Shown: positions 23,691 to 33,067, counted from the first letter of the stretch. The stretch is DNA of 64,000 bases from Sphingobium subterraneum (GCF_014199435.1 NZ_JACIJP010000007.1:1-64000); one strand, 5' to 3'. Numbers and translations are program-made. The notes: generated from the sequence alone by a model not told the origin.

Positions 23691-25710
23691 CACCTGGTCC
23701 GACCGCGCCCGGCCGGGCAAGCTACAGCACCATTCGGCGCGCGGGACCATGCCGCGCAATGCCGGTGATTTCACCCGCGGATCGCAGCTCATCACCCATG
23801 AATTCCTGATGTGGTTTGCCTCCGCGCGCCTGCCTTTCATGGTTTGGTTTTCTACCTTCCTCCTCGTGCTCTCGGTCGCGCTCGCGCTGCGTCTCCACGA
23901 ACATGAAGTGCAGATGATACTCATGCGGATCTATGCAGCCGGATGGGGGTTCATGGAGTTCAATCCCGGCAAGGTCATCAACCTCACCCTGCCCTCTGGC
24001 GAAGTGATCCCGGCGCCGATTTCGATGGTCGCCTCACACCCCGATGTTGCCATCGCCTGGAACCGGATGATGCGCGCGGTCTGGGGCTCGCTGTTCATCT
24101 CGCTGTTCCTCGCCGTACCGCTCGCCATCTGGTTCGTCGACTTCTCGAAGCGGCGCGGCAAGTCGATCCTTGAAGAGCGTCACCAGCGCGGCGCGATGCT
24201 GGTCGACGGCGTAGAGCTGGCAGCCGTCATCAATGCCCACAACCGGGCTGCGCTCGACCAGGAAATCGCCGAGCGGCTTCCCGACATGAGCTTCGACGAG
24301 GTTATGGCGATGCCGCTTGCCCCGCGTAAAGCGGCCGGCATTCACCACGCCTATTCGCTCGCCGGGGTCGCCTTCCCCTGGCGCACCGAACAGTCGCATA
24401 CGATGATGATTGGCTCGACCGGGACCGGCAAGACCACCCAGATGCGCGCGCTGATTGCCCAGATGCGGGTGCGCCGCGATCGCGCCGTCGTCTTCGACCT
24501 CACCGGTGCCTACGTCGAGGCGTTCTACAATCCCCAGACCGACGTGATCCTCAACCCGATGGACGAGCGCTGCCCGTCCTGGTCGGTGTTCGGCGAGGCG
24601 AAGAACCATGCCGACTTTACCGGTATCGCCGCGGCCCTTTTGCCCGCCGATGGCGGCGGGGCAGAGCCGTTCTGGATGCTCGCTGCCCGCACGCTGTTTG
24701 TCGAGACCTGCATCAAGCTCATCAAGGATGGCCAGGCGACCAACCAGGCGCTCGCCAGCCGGTTGATGATGGCGGATCTCAAGGAGGTCCACAAGATGCT
24801 CGAAAACACCGTCGCCGATCCCCTGACTGCGCCTGAAGCGGCCAAGATGGCGGAGTCGATCCGGGCCGTGTTCAACACCAATGCCCAAGCTCTGCGCTTC
24901 CTGCCCGAGGGCAAGGAGCCCTTCTCGATACAAGCGTGGATCTGCAACGATGACAAGCCGGGCAGCATCCTGTTTATCACCTCCTCGCACAACGAACTCG
25001 TCCTCAACCGCGCACTGCTCTCGCTTTGGATGAACCTGGCAGTGCACACGCTGATGCGCCTGCCGCGCACGCGCTCGTTGCGCACCTGGTTCTTCTTCGA
25101 CGAGGTCCATGCGCTGCACCGCCTGCCTGCAATCGAGGACGGCTTGCAGACCGCACGGGGATTCGGCGGAGCCTTCGTTCTCGGCATCCATTCCTTCGCC
25201 AAATTGTCGGAGACCTACGGCAAGGAAGGCGCGCAGAACCTATCTTCGCTGGCGCGCACCAAGCTCATTTTGGCCGCCGCTGATCGCGATACCGCTGAGC
25301 ATTGTTCGGACTACATCGGCCACCGCGAGGTGCGAATGATGGATGAGGCCTACAGTTACGGCTATTCCAACATCCGCGATGCCGCGACAATTACCCCGCG
25401 CTCGGAAGTCCAGCCTCTGGTCCTGCCCGACGATATCATGAAACTGCCCTCGCTGCGCGGGTTCCTGGTATTCCCCGAGGGCTTCGATGCCGCGCGGATC
25501 AAGCTCACCTACAAGGACTACCCGGCGGTCGCCGAGGGCTACATCCTGCGCGAGAATGTCGAGCCAATCGAGTTCGCGAAGCCCGCCAGCGACGACGATG
25601 CAGACGAAGAAGGTGGTGGCCGAGAGCCCGCACGCGCATGCGGCAGCTGGATGTTGAAGGGCTGGATGTTCTTCTGCGGAAACCGCGACCAGACCGCGCC
25701 ACCCGAATAG
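23677..25710 (+). CDS. traD: Type IV coupling protein TraD with altered C-terminus
   Basis: 677 residues. Two N-terminal membrane segments (about 50-70 and 135-155), Walker A GSTGTGKT near 250, and Walker B LRTWFFFDEVHAL. It is the hexameric ATPase that links relaxosome to the mating channel at the inner membrane. GGAGG precedes ATG 23677. Residues after about 650 (REPARACGSWMLKGWMFF) are the reverse strand of traH, so the natural acidic tail is lost beyond DDDADEEGGG. The motor domain itself looks intact. Confidence 0.9.
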   Translation: MAGPDTWSDRARPGKLQHHSARGTMPRNAGDFTRGSQLITHEFLMWFASARLPFMVWFSTFLLVLSVALALRLHEHEVQMILMRIYAAGWGFMEFNPGKVINLTLPSGEVIPAPISMVASHPDVAIAWNRMMRAVWGSLFISLFLAVPLAIWFVDFSKRRGKSILEERHQRGAMLVDGVELAAVINAHNRAALDQEIAERLPDMSFDEVMAMPLAPRKAAGIHHAYSLAGVAFPWRTEQSHTMMIGSTGTGKTTQMRALIAQMRVRRDRAVVFDLTGAYVEAFYNPQTDVILNPMDERCPSWSVFGEAKNHADFTGIAAALLPADGGGAEPFWMLAARTLFVETCIKLIKDGQATNQALASRLMMADLKEVHKMLENTVADPLTAPEAAKMAESIRAVFNTNAQALRFLPEGKEPFSIQAWICNDDKPGSILFITSSHNELVLNRALLSLWMNLAVHTLMRLPRTRSLRTWFFFDEVHALHRLPAIEDGLQTARGFGGAFVLGIHSFAKLSETYGKEGAQNLSSLARTKLILAAADRDTAEHCSDYIGHREVRMMDEAYSYGYSNIRDAATITPRSEVQPLVLPDDIMKLPSLRGFLVFPEGFDAARIKLTYKDYPAVAEGYILRENVEPIEFAKPASDDDADEEGGGREPARACGSWMLKGWMFFCGNRDQTAPPE

Positions 25711-25937
25711 TAACCCGCCGACTGGCCCTGGTAGGCGCTGGGCCCGGTGATGTTCCCCTGCACGCCCATGTCGGACATGAAGCTCTGCATCTCGCCTTCG
25801 ACCCCGGCGAGTGCCGGGGTCGGGGAGGCAAGCACGACCGATCCGGCGAGCAGGGTGCCGAGCACCCGCTTCGAGCCACCGGTAAGCCGGGTCAGGAACT
25901 TCACTGCGGAGCGGTGGGAGGCACGAGATTTGCGCAT
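25539..25937 (-). pseudogene. traH: Truncated traH joined to reverse strand of traD
   Basis: The first about 104 codons read as TraH: signal peptide (LLAGSVVLASPTPALA), then GVQGNITGPSAYQGQSAGYY and NIQPFNIQLPHARAG. Homology stops at about 25626, where TraH normally continues CGGID; the rest (SRPPPSSSAS...) is the complement of the traD end. At least three quarters of TraH is missing, so this pilus-assembly protein cannot be functional. It follows traF with start and stop overlapping (TGATG). Confidence 0.85.
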
Positions 25938-26749
25938 CAGTAGTCACTCCCCGCCGCAACCTGGGTCAGCTGGAACACCCGGTCCATGATCTCGTCCTGG
26001 CTGAGGATGCCGTAGCCGATCGGCATGGGCTGCTTGGTCACGCTGTCGAACAGGACGAGGGCAGGCACCTGCCGGTCGGCGCCCATGCCAAGGCGCTCGT
26101 ATTGGCCGCTATCGACCATGTAGCCCGGGAAGACAGCCGAGGGGCCGCCGTCCATCGAGACGGCGAGCACAGAGAGACCGTATTTGTCGCTGACGGCTTT
26201 GAGGATCGGCGAGAAGATGTCGCAGGCCCCGCAGCTCGAGGCGTAGAAGTAGAATACCCCGTAACGCTGCGAGAGCTGGGCCATGACCAGGTCGCGGTCG
26301 GTCTTGCGCTGGTCGATCCACGCGCGCTTGCCAAGCGTCGAGACCGGGCGCTGCAACGTGTAGTCGAGCCCGGGATCCTGCCACAGTGCGCGCTGCCAGA
26401 CGTCGGCGAACATCGAGGAGCGATCAAGCTGCTCACGCTGGAAGCGGACATAGGCAGTGACGTTCACTGGGCTCGGCTCGAGGATCGCGCGCGCCTTAAG
26501 CTCCTCAAGACTGGTGCTGATCGCGGCCAGGCGATCCCGCGCCGATACCTGCGGTGCGGCGTCGGTCCGAGACGTCTCTTTCGGCTTCTCGCAGTAGAAC
26601 CACGTGCCGAGCTGGCGCTCCTTGCAGTAGAGCGCGTCCTCTTGTCTCTCGACTTCCACGCCATCTCCGTCCGCTGCGATGGCGGGCGTGATGGATGTTA
26701 CCAGCACTGCCGCGCATGCGGCGAGGGTCATGGTGCGATGAAGAATCAT
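25937..26749 (-). CDS. traF: Conjugal transfer protein TraF, thioredoxin-like
   Basis: 270 residues with a signal peptide (MTLAACAAVLVTSITPAIAA). The C-terminal half is a thioredoxin-like fold with CGAC (in YASSCGACDIFSPI), as in TraF of F-type systems that keep the redox motif. Acts in the periplasm in pilus assembly and disulfide formation, needed by cysteine-rich TraN and TraH. Overlaps its neighbours by a few bases on both sides. Confidence 0.85.
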   Translation of the reverse strand: MILHRTMTLAACAAVLVTSITPAIAADGDGVEVERQEDALYCKERQLGTWFYCEKPKETSRTDAAPQVSARDRLAAISTSLEELKARAILEPSPVNVTAYVRFQREQLDRSSMFADVWQRALWQDPGLDYTLQRPVSTLGKRAWIDQRKTDRDLVMAQLSQRYGVFYFYASSCGACDIFSPILKAVSDKYGLSVLAVSMDGGPSAVFPGYMVDSGQYERLGMGADRQVPALVLFDSVTKQPMPIGYGILSQDEIMDRVFQLTQVAAGSDY

Positions 26750-27123
26750 AATTCGTTCCTCTCGAATTCCTTGATCAGCGACAGGAAGACCGCGACGTCG
26801 AGCAGGCGTCGCCCAGCGTCGAGCATCCGCACCATGGCGGCGTAGAAGCCGCGCAGGGCCTCGATGCCCTCCTCGCCGATTGTGTAGGTGCCCGCGGCGC
26901 AGTGCACCCAGCCCCTGGCCCTGAGCGCAGTCAGTGCCGGCCCGAGCGCGGCACTGCGCACCGGCTTGCCGAGCCAGGCCGAGACCGCATGGGCAAGATC
27001 GCGTGGCGACATGGCCCCGCCGCGGGTCAGCGCCATGCCGACCAGAAACTCGACCACCGTCATGTCGGCGGCGATGCCGCGCTTGCCGAGGGTGACGATG
27101 TCGTCATCCATCGCCCGGCTCAC
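26746..27123 (-). CDS. Unknown small helical protein between traN and traF
   Basis: About 125 residues; GTG 27123 overlaps the traN stop (GTGA) and ATG 27111 (MDDDIVTLGKRGIAADM) is an alternative. The central part (SPRDLAHAVSAWLG...ALTALRARGWVH) looks like a winged helix. Not one of the known F-type transfer proteins. Gene overlap on both sides shows that it is a true operon member. Confidence 0.65.
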   Translation of the reverse strand: MSRAMDDDIVTLGKRGIAADMTVVEFLVGMALTRGGAMSPRDLAHAVSAWLGKPVRSAALGPALTALRARGWVHCAAGTYTIGEEGIEALRGFYAAMVRMLDAGRRLLDVAVFLSLIKEFERNEL

Positions 27124-29255
27124 GGCTTATTCGCGGCGTAGTAATCCGCGATTTTCTGCTGGATCGAGACGAGGGCAGCAGCCTCGTCGGGGAGCTTGGC
27201 GGCTTCCATGAAGTCGGCGTAGACTTCGGAGAAATCCATCACCGACAAGTCGAGTTGCTGGAACTCGAAGATCGAGAAGCCCTCGCAGGTCTCGGTCTTG
27301 GGCTTGCCCCAGGGTTTGCCGATCTGCGGGCGGCCCTGCTCCTGCAGGATGCGGCTGATCTTCGACTGGAAGCAGCAATAGACGTCCTTCTTGGTGACGC
27401 AGATGCCCAGGAAGCTTGAGGAACAATAGGTGCCGACCTTGTGGCAGAGCCCGGCATCGTCCTTCTCGTCGAGCAGCTTTTCGGCAGAGCTGCACAGCCA
27501 GGGGGTTAAAAGCGGAATGCCCTTGCCCGAACAGCAGTTCGAGAGCCCGAAGACCTTGTGCGAGCAGCTCTCGCGCGTTCCCCGAAACAGGGTGAGCGCG
27601 GCTTCGTCGAACTCGGCATTGGCTTGGCCGAGCGCGTTGAGCGCAACGGCGGCATCCTTGAACTCGTCGGAGGCCTCGCGCTCCACCGCCTCGCACTCGC
27701 CGTTCACGCAGTAGACGTCGCCGCCGCAGATATACTGGGTGGGTTCCTGGACCGTGCCCGGGATCGGGCAGGTGTAAACGCGCTCGAGCACGTCGCAGGT
27801 GCCATCACCGCGCGGCGGATCGTCGAGGCAGATCTCGCGCGCCAGGCTGCAGCCCGCAGTCGCCTCGAGCGTGCCGCAATCGTTACCGCCGCCTACCACG
27901 GTCTGGCATTGGTATGTTTTGGTCACTTCCCAGCACGGCCTGGTGACCGCGACGCCGCCGATGACCCGTGTCTCGCCCGCTGCTGTGCATTGCTCGCTGG
28001 CGAAAGTGCAGGAACCAAGGTCGATGGCGCAGGCGTTGTCGGTCCAGGTTTCAACGAACCATTTCGAAATCGAACTCTCTGCCGTCATCCCCGCAATGTT
28101 CGCGGTACAGACGTAGACCTCTTCGGGCGCTGCGGGTTCGAGGCAGGTGAGATAGCCGCCTCCGAAAGGGTCGCCGATGAAATCCCAGGCCTTGCACAGC
28201 GAGCGCTCGGCCAGGCCCGCAGCGGTGGCGCTGGTGGCCGTGCAGCTGGCATTGGAGGCAATCGACCCGCATTGCTGCAGGCCGGTCAGGTATTGCAGCG
28301 GCGTGCCGGTGACGGGATCGAAAGTCAGGGCATCGGTGATGCCTTGCGTGTTGCAGCGATAGACATTGCTCACGACCTGAAATGCGCCCGCAGGCGGCGG
28401 TTTAGGCAGCGTGCCCATCAGATAGACGTTGGGGTCGCTGACCGGGCTGTCGCAGTCGTAATAGTCGACCGTCAGGCCATATTCGGGAACCGGATAGCTC
28501 GCGGTCTTGCGGCACATGGCGTTGCCGGCAAGCGATGCGCAGCCATCGAAACCAGAGCCTGTGACGCAAAGGTACTGGTAGAGCGTGTCGTTCCATTCCG
28601 CGACCGACAGGCTGCGGGTGCAGGTTCGCGGCTGCTCGACCACGCTTGACCCCACATGGCAGGTCCATTCGGCCACATTGGGCGTGCCCGAGCCCGGTGG
28701 CAGCGGGGTGCAGGAGCCGGTCGAGCCGTCGGCGCTCATGCCATCGAGATAGGCGTTCGGATCGGCCGCGATCGCGGTGGCGCGCGCGAGATCGCTGCGG
28801 GTGACATCGACCGTAGGGCGGGTCGTCGAATTGGCGGTCTGGTAGGCCTCGCTGTTCCAGCCCGCCACCGCGCCGTCGGTCTGCATGGCTTCGGGGTTGG
28901 TGTAATAGCTCGTCTGGCCTGGATAGGAGTCCTGGTAGCCCGGGATCTGCCCGGCTGCACCCGGTGCCTGAGTCAGCCCCTCGTAGGCGCCGCGCAGGGC
29001 GCTTCCCGTCGTCCGCGCCTCGGCCTTGGCCTCGTCCGGGGTCATGGTGCTCGGCGCGGAAGGGGGTGGCGGTGCAGGCAGAGCGATGCCAGGGTCGATG
29101 GCGGAGGGGAGGACAGGCAGGTCTTCGATCAGATCGTCGGGCGGCGGGATATAGACTTGGGCGTTTGCCGGCCCGGCCGCGAGGGCCGCGCCGAGCAGCA
29201 GCAGGGCTGGCGCGAGCCGGGACCAGGCTGGCCCAGGGAGGGCGCGCGGCTGCAT
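27120..29255 (-). CDS. traN: Mating-pair stabilisation protein TraN
   Basis: 711 residues, signal peptide ending ANAQV, proline-rich linker, then a very cysteine-rich body with repeated Cys pairs and the C-terminal TraN part (CSHKVFGLSNCCSGKGIPLL, YCCFQSKISRILQEQGRPQI). An outer-membrane adhesin of the donor that stabilises contact with the recipient. Starts only 2 bases after traB, where F-type operons normally have traV, traC, traW, traU and trbC in between. Confidence 0.9.
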   Translation of the reverse strand: MQPRALPGPAWSRLAPALLLLGAALAAGPANAQVYIPPPDDLIEDLPVLPSAIDPGIALPAPPPPSAPSTMTPDEAKAEARTTGSALRGAYEGLTQAPGAAGQIPGYQDSYPGQTSYYTNPEAMQTDGAVAGWNSEAYQTANSTTRPTVDVTRSDLARATAIAADPNAYLDGMSADGSTGSCTPLPPGSGTPNVAEWTCHVGSSVVEQPRTCTRSLSVAEWNDTLYQYLCVTGSGFDGCASLAGNAMCRKTASYPVPEYGLTVDYYDCDSPVSDPNVYLMGTLPKPPPAGAFQVVSNVYRCNTQGITDALTFDPVTGTPLQYLTGLQQCGSIASNASCTATSATAAGLAERSLCKAWDFIGDPFGGGYLTCLEPAAPEEVYVCTANIAGMTAESSISKWFVETWTDNACAIDLGSCTFASEQCTAAGETRVIGGVAVTRPCWEVTKTYQCQTVVGGGNDCGTLEATAGCSLAREICLDDPPRGDGTCDVLERVYTCPIPGTVQEPTQYICGGDVYCVNGECEAVEREASDEFKDAAVALNALGQANAEFDEAALTLFRGTRESCSHKVFGLSNCCSGKGIPLLTPWLCSSAEKLLDEKDDAGLCHKVGTYCSSSFLGICVTKKDVYCCFQSKISRILQEQGRPQIGKPWGKPKTETCEGFSIFEFQQLDLSVMDFSEVYADFMEAAKLPDEAAALVSIQQKIADYYAANKP

Positions 29256-29257
29256 GG

Positions 29258-30685
29258 TCAGTCCCGCTTGCGCATGTTGGCGAGCGCGACGCCGGCGACA
29301 CCGGCACCCGGCCCGCGTGCCGAAGCAAAGCTCTCGAGCGCGTATTCGACCGTGACATTACCACTCATGCGGTCGTGTTCGGGCGCGGCGCTCGAACAAT
29401 CGAACCCGTCGCACAGCTCGTATTCGCGGCCCGTCACCATGAAGGTCGGCGCGGCGGTGACCTTGAAGGCGCGGAACAGCCGCGGGTCGATCGCGATATG
29501 GGCTTCCTGCGCCTGGTCGGTGACCACGCGCTTCAGCCCTTCGACAAAGGCCTTGGTGCTGCCATTCGGAAATCCCCGGAAGGCCTGGCCGACGAGCGCG
29601 CCTTCGCGGCTCACCACTCGGCCCCGCACCCCGGTCTTGCCGCCGAAGGCGATGAAGCCCTTGACGTCGGAGACCGCGTAGCGCCCGCCCGGCTGCGGGC
29701 AGGTCATGCGCTGAAGCTTGACGTAGACCTTCTCCGAGGAAAGGTCGGCGCGCGCCGCGCCATTGACGAGGCAGCCCGCTATATTGGTCGTGAGCAGCCG
29801 CCCGTTTTCGTAGACCGAGCGTGCGGGTCCAGTGATGCGCAGCACCACCGGCAAGGGATCGGTCTGGCTCTCGACCCCGGCATTGGCATCGACTCCGACG
29901 ATCACTTTGGCGACCGCGATCGAATTGGGCGGCAGGTAGTTCGCGCTGTCGGTAAATACCGTATTGCCCTTGGGCACAGGCGTGCCCGTCCCGCTCGCGC
30001 CTTCGCTGAATGATACGAGGCTCACTTCGTTGCCGCGCATCACCGGAAGGCCTGCTGCCGAGGCTGCCGCCTGTCCGGCCGGTGTCGTCGGCACCGGTCC
30101 TCCGACACGCGGCGCGCCGGCAACCTGGTAGCTTGGCGGGCTGGTGCGCCCGTAGAGCGCGTTCGGCCCGGCATTGGCACCGACAGGTGATTGCCGCGCT
30201 GCATTGAGGGCAGCGCGCAGCTGCTCGTTTTCAGCCTGGTAGGCCGACAACACGCGTTCGGTATCGGAGGAAATGGCCCCGCCCTGGCCCCCGCCTGCGC
30301 CTTGTGCGCTCGCCAGTTGCTGCTCGAGTTGGTCGGCGCGCTCGGCTCGGGCGGCGAGCGCGCGCATGTTCGAGTTCATCGACATCATCTGCGCTTCGGA
30401 CTGCGCACGCCACTCCTTCTCGGCCATGTTCTTGTTGACCATCTCATCGACCGATACGCCTTCGGCGGCCTCCTTGACCTCGGAGTCGCTCGCCTTGCCG
30501 CTATCGTCGAAGATATAGAGCGACCCCATTACCAGCGCCGCGGCGCCGGCCGAGCCCAGGAGCAGCATCTGCTTTTTTTTCACCGTCTCGTTGGCGGCGA
30601 TCGCATCACCGAGCGGCGAGGCGTCTTCGTCGCTACCCGCATCGAGCGCCTTGGGCTTCTTCTGGAATATCCTGCGCAAATCCAT
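29258..30685 (-). CDS. traB: TraB, VirB10-like channel component
   Basis: 475 residues. N-terminal cytoplasmic segment, one membrane helix (MLLLGSAGAAALVMGSLYIF), coiled-coil region (AQMMSMNSNMRALAARAERADQLEQQL), proline-rich part and a C-terminal VirB10/TrbI-like beta-barrel (VILRITGPARSVYENGRLL and YVKLQRMTCPQPGG). Spans both membranes in the transfer channel. ATG 30685 overlaps the traK stop (TGATG); a GTG one codon earlier is less likely. Confidence 0.9.
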   Translation of the reverse strand: MDLRRIFQKKPKALDAGSDEDASPLGDAIAANETVKKKQMLLLGSAGAAALVMGSLYIFDDSGKASDSEVKEAAEGVSVDEMVNKNMAEKEWRAQSEAQMMSMNSNMRALAARAERADQLEQQLASAQGAGGGQGGAISSDTERVLSAYQAENEQLRAALNAARQSPVGANAGPNALYGRTSPPSYQVAGAPRVGGPVPTTPAGQAAASAAGLPVMRGNEVSLVSFSEGASGTGTPVPKGNTVFTDSANYLPPNSIAVAKVIVGVDANAGVESQTDPLPVVLRITGPARSVYENGRLLTTNIAGCLVNGAARADLSSEKVYVKLQRMTCPQPGGRYAVSDVKGFIAFGGKTGVRGRVVSREGALVGQAFRGFPNGSTKAFVEGLKRVVTDQAQEAHIAIDPRLFRAFKVTAAPTFMVTGREYELCDGFDCSSAAPEHDRMSGNVTVEYALESFASARGPGAGVAGVALANMRKRD

Positions 30686-31482
30686 CACCGGCCTCCATTT
30701 GCCTGGATGAGGTAGACGGCCGTTTCCTGGCCTGCGGCGAGCTCGCTCACCGGCGTCATGAAAGCGACGGCGCCGCGTGCTGCGAGCATGTTCTCGTTGA
30801 GGACCTGGGCATCGCGGCCGCTGTTGCGCACGCGAAGGATCAGGCCCTTGAGATCCGCGCCGCGGTATTCGCCGACCTGCTGGACTTCGAGTTTGCCGAC
30901 CGTGACCGGTTCGAGCACCGACTGACGGATGTCGAAACCGTCCAGCACTTCGCTGCGGTACATGGCCTGGGCAAGCCGTACCGCCGCGTCTTCGGGCGAG
31001 GACCGCACTTCCCAGTCACGCGCCTGCTCGGCCTTGATCGCCGCATTGGCGATGAACACCTGCTCGGCGTCTTGCCCTCGCACCTGGCAGACAAACTTGT
31101 AGACGAAGCCCTTGCGGGTCGTGCCGAAGAACGAAAGGTTGGGCCGAACGAAGCCATCGGGCACCGAGATGTAGATATCGCCGCGCACCGGCTCGTTGAC
31201 GACCTTGAAGTCCTCTGTGGGCACGCCGGTGGTGATCTTGGAAACCGAAGCAAACTGGTCGCCCGCGAGGCTGATCCGCGTCAGGTCCTTCGCCGAGGCC
31301 ACGCATTGCACCGTGCCATTGTCGGCGGCCATGACGTTCTGGTCGGCAAGTGCGGGCGATGCCAGGCATAGTGTGCCCAAACAAATGAGTGCTGCTCCCA
31401 GCGGGCGCCCGGAAATCGTCAAGGGCCGTCCCGCCAGCACGGCGCCCGCGAAGCAAGCGCCCCATCCGAGCCCTGCCATCAT
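30685..31482 (-). CDS. traK: TraK, VirB9-like secretin-type protein
   Basis: 265 residues, with a long hydrophobic N-terminus and a signal peptide ending near LASPALADQ. The body is beta-rich (VRGDIYISVPDGF, FVYKFVCQV), with the C-terminal VLNENMLAARGAVAFM block typical of TraK. Forms the outer-membrane core complex with TraB and the lipoprotein TraV; traV is not seen here. Signal region is unusually long, so the true start may be further in. Confidence 0.85.
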   Translation of the reverse strand: MMAGLGWGACFAGAVLAGRPLTISGRPLGAALICLGTLCLASPALADQNVMAADNGTVQCVASAKDLTRISLAGDQFASVSKITTGVPTEDFKVVNEPVRGDIYISVPDGFVRPNLSFFGTTRKGFVYKFVCQVRGQDAEQVFIANAAIKAEQARDWEVRSSPEDAAVRLAQAMYRSEVLDGFDIRQSVLEPVTVGKLEVQQVGEYRGADLKGLILRVRNSGRDAQVLNENMLAARGAVAFMTPVSELAAGQETAVYLIQANGGR

Positions 31483-32051
31483 GGCTGCTCTCCCTTTTTC
31501 TCAGCGTCTGTGACTCGGCCGAACCCGGCGAGCTTCAGCGACACTCCCGAGTAGCTCCACACGAAGCGGAAAGTGCGCGCCTCGGCGGTCACTTCCTTCG
31601 AGCCGACCACGGTGTGCAGCGTGCCATTGACCTCGCTCGTGAGATTGTCGGGATCGACGCTCAGCTTTTGGATCGTAAAGTACTGCGAGACGTTCGAGCC
31701 GCTCTGCTCACCCACCACCTTCATCAGCTCGGCCTTCATCCGACCGTGCGTCCTCGGATCGGTTATGCTGAGGATCGATTCCATCCAGTACTGGAGGTTT
31801 GACGGCGAGCGGTTCAATGTCAGCAGCGCCGCATCGCGCGTCACCAACTCGAGATAGTCCTTGTCGACCTGGCTCGAAGTCAGCGTCAGCGGTCGCGCCA
31901 GCACGGGTTGAAGCACCACCTCGCGATCGCGCTTTAGCGCGGTCAGCGTCAGCATCACCGAGACGCCGAACAAGACCAGACAAGAACTGGCCAGCAGGTT
32001 GCGCTGCTTCAGGAGCCGCTGCGATTGCTGGTGCGTGATCGAGAGGTCCAT
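31479..32051 (-). CDS. traE: TraE, VirB8-like inner membrane protein
   Basis: 190 residues, one N-terminal membrane helix (LLASSCLVLFGVSVMLTLTAL), then a periplasmic domain with LNRSPSNLQYWMESIL and the C-terminal RFVWSYSGVSLKLAGFGRV. Length and order match TraE of F-type systems. Overlaps traK by 4 bases. Confidence 0.9.
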   Translation of the reverse strand: MDLSITHQQSQRLLKQRNLLASSCLVLFGVSVMLTLTALKRDREVVLQPVLARPLTLTSSQVDKDYLELVTRDAALLTLNRSPSNLQYWMESILSITDPRTHGRMKAELMKVVGEQSGSNVSQYFTIQKLSVDPDNLTSEVNGTLHTVVGSKEVTAEARTFRFVWSYSGVSLKLAGFGRVTDAEKKGEQP

Positions 32052-32052
32052 G

Positions 32053-32337
32053 TCAGCCCGCCATCAGTCGAAGATGTGAGGGCGGCGTCGCCTTCAGACC
32101 CATGAAGGCACCCGGCAGGTACCAGTAGGCCGTATGAATGATCCACGAAACGGCGCGTCCCGCCTTCAACTTGCGCAATCCCCACCAGGCCAGCACGCTT
32201 GAAATGAGCCCAATCAGAATATGTTGAGACAGGACGCCCCAGGCGAATGGCAGGATCATCGCGAGAAACTCATCAAGCGTCCAAAAGCCGATGAGCTCGG
32301 GATCATCGAGATGCGCCGGGACCGTGTATCTGTTCAT
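32053..32337 (-). CDS. traL: TraL pilus assembly membrane protein
   Basis: 94 residues: YTVPAHLDDPELIGFWTLDE at the N-terminus and two membrane segments, the standard TraL layout. VirB3-like role in pilus assembly. One base from traE. Confidence 0.9.
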   Translation of the reverse strand: MNRYTVPAHLDDPELIGFWTLDEFLAMILPFAWGVLSQHILIGLISSVLAWWGLRKLKAGRAVSWIIHTAYWYLPGAFMGLKATPPSHLRLMAG

Positions 32338-32406
32338 GAGGCAACCCCGCCCTCGGGCCGGTCCGCGCTGAGCTTGTTGAGGCCCAAGCGGATCGGCAAA
32401 CCCGGA

Positions 32407-32721
32407 TCAGACCGTCGCGGTGACGGCGGCGGTGACGATCGGCACGCCCGTGCCCGCGCCGACACCGACTCCAACCGGGATCGCGACCTGGCCGAGGCTG
32501 AAGCGGCCCGAGGCGAGACCGACGATGCCGCCGGCGAGCGAAAGCACGGTGATGATCTTGCCGCCAGAACCTTCGAGGAAGCCGGTGAAGCTGGAGAGCG
32601 CCGTGTTGAAGGTCGTGTCGGCGCCCGCCATCGCAACTTCGCTTCCAAAAAGCGCAGCGACGGCGACCACCGCCGCTGCCTGCAGAAGTATCGCGCCCTT
32701 CCCTTTGAACTTGTCTTGCAT
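32407..32721 (-). CDS. traA: TraA-like conjugative pilin
   Basis: 104 residues from ATG 32721, short basic N-terminus, leader helix (GAILLQAAAVVAVAALFG) with possible cleavage after AMAGA, then a glycine-rich mature pilin with two hydrophobic helices. First gene of the transfer operon, 69 bases before traL. The earlier in-frame ATG at 32799 is rejected because the signal-like segment begins right after ATG 32721. Confidence 0.8.
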   Translation of the reverse strand: MQDKFKGKGAILLQAAAVVAVAALFGSEVAMAGADTTFNTALSSFTGFLEGSGGKIITVLSLAGGIVGLASGRFSLGQVAIPVGVGVGAGTGVPIVTAAVTATV

Positions 32722-33067
32722 CGCATCGTTCCCTTTTCCGAAACCGCCCGCATCATTCAGGGGCCTCTCAAAAGAATAGGGCGGCGCGCCGCTCGGCAAT
32801 CAACGATTGGTTTCTTGCGCCATGCGGATCACGGAATTTACCGACGGAGGATTCAAAACCGCTATTGTTTGCCTATGAGGGGGAATCCGATTCCGATATC
32901 GGGAACTCGACTTGTTCGGTCGGGCAACTGTGATTCCCTTCTTCGGGGAATCTGGTTCCCGTCGTCGGGAAAAGTGACAGGCGAATCGGGTGCCGCAGGC
33001 ACAGATTCGGAAATTTAACGTTTGTGCCCCATTATCGCGCCAACATGGAAAACCGGGCGCGAACTCA
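32722..33067. promoter_or_regulatory. Divergent control region of the transfer operon with four dyads
   Basis: Dyads in a row: GGAATC-C-GATTCC (32882-32894), TTCC-GATATC-GGGAA (32891-32905), GATTCCC-N7-GGGAATC (32932-32952) and TTCCCG-TCGT-CGGGAA (32956-32971). All fit a TTCCC...GGGAA pattern. They sit 160-250 bases upstream of the pilin start and 95 before the plus-strand gene, so a regulator probably binds here in several copies. Confidence 0.6.

Noticed and set aside
28402..29364. Minus-strand frame overlapping traN
   Set aside because: Out-of-frame shadow of traN with biased composition.
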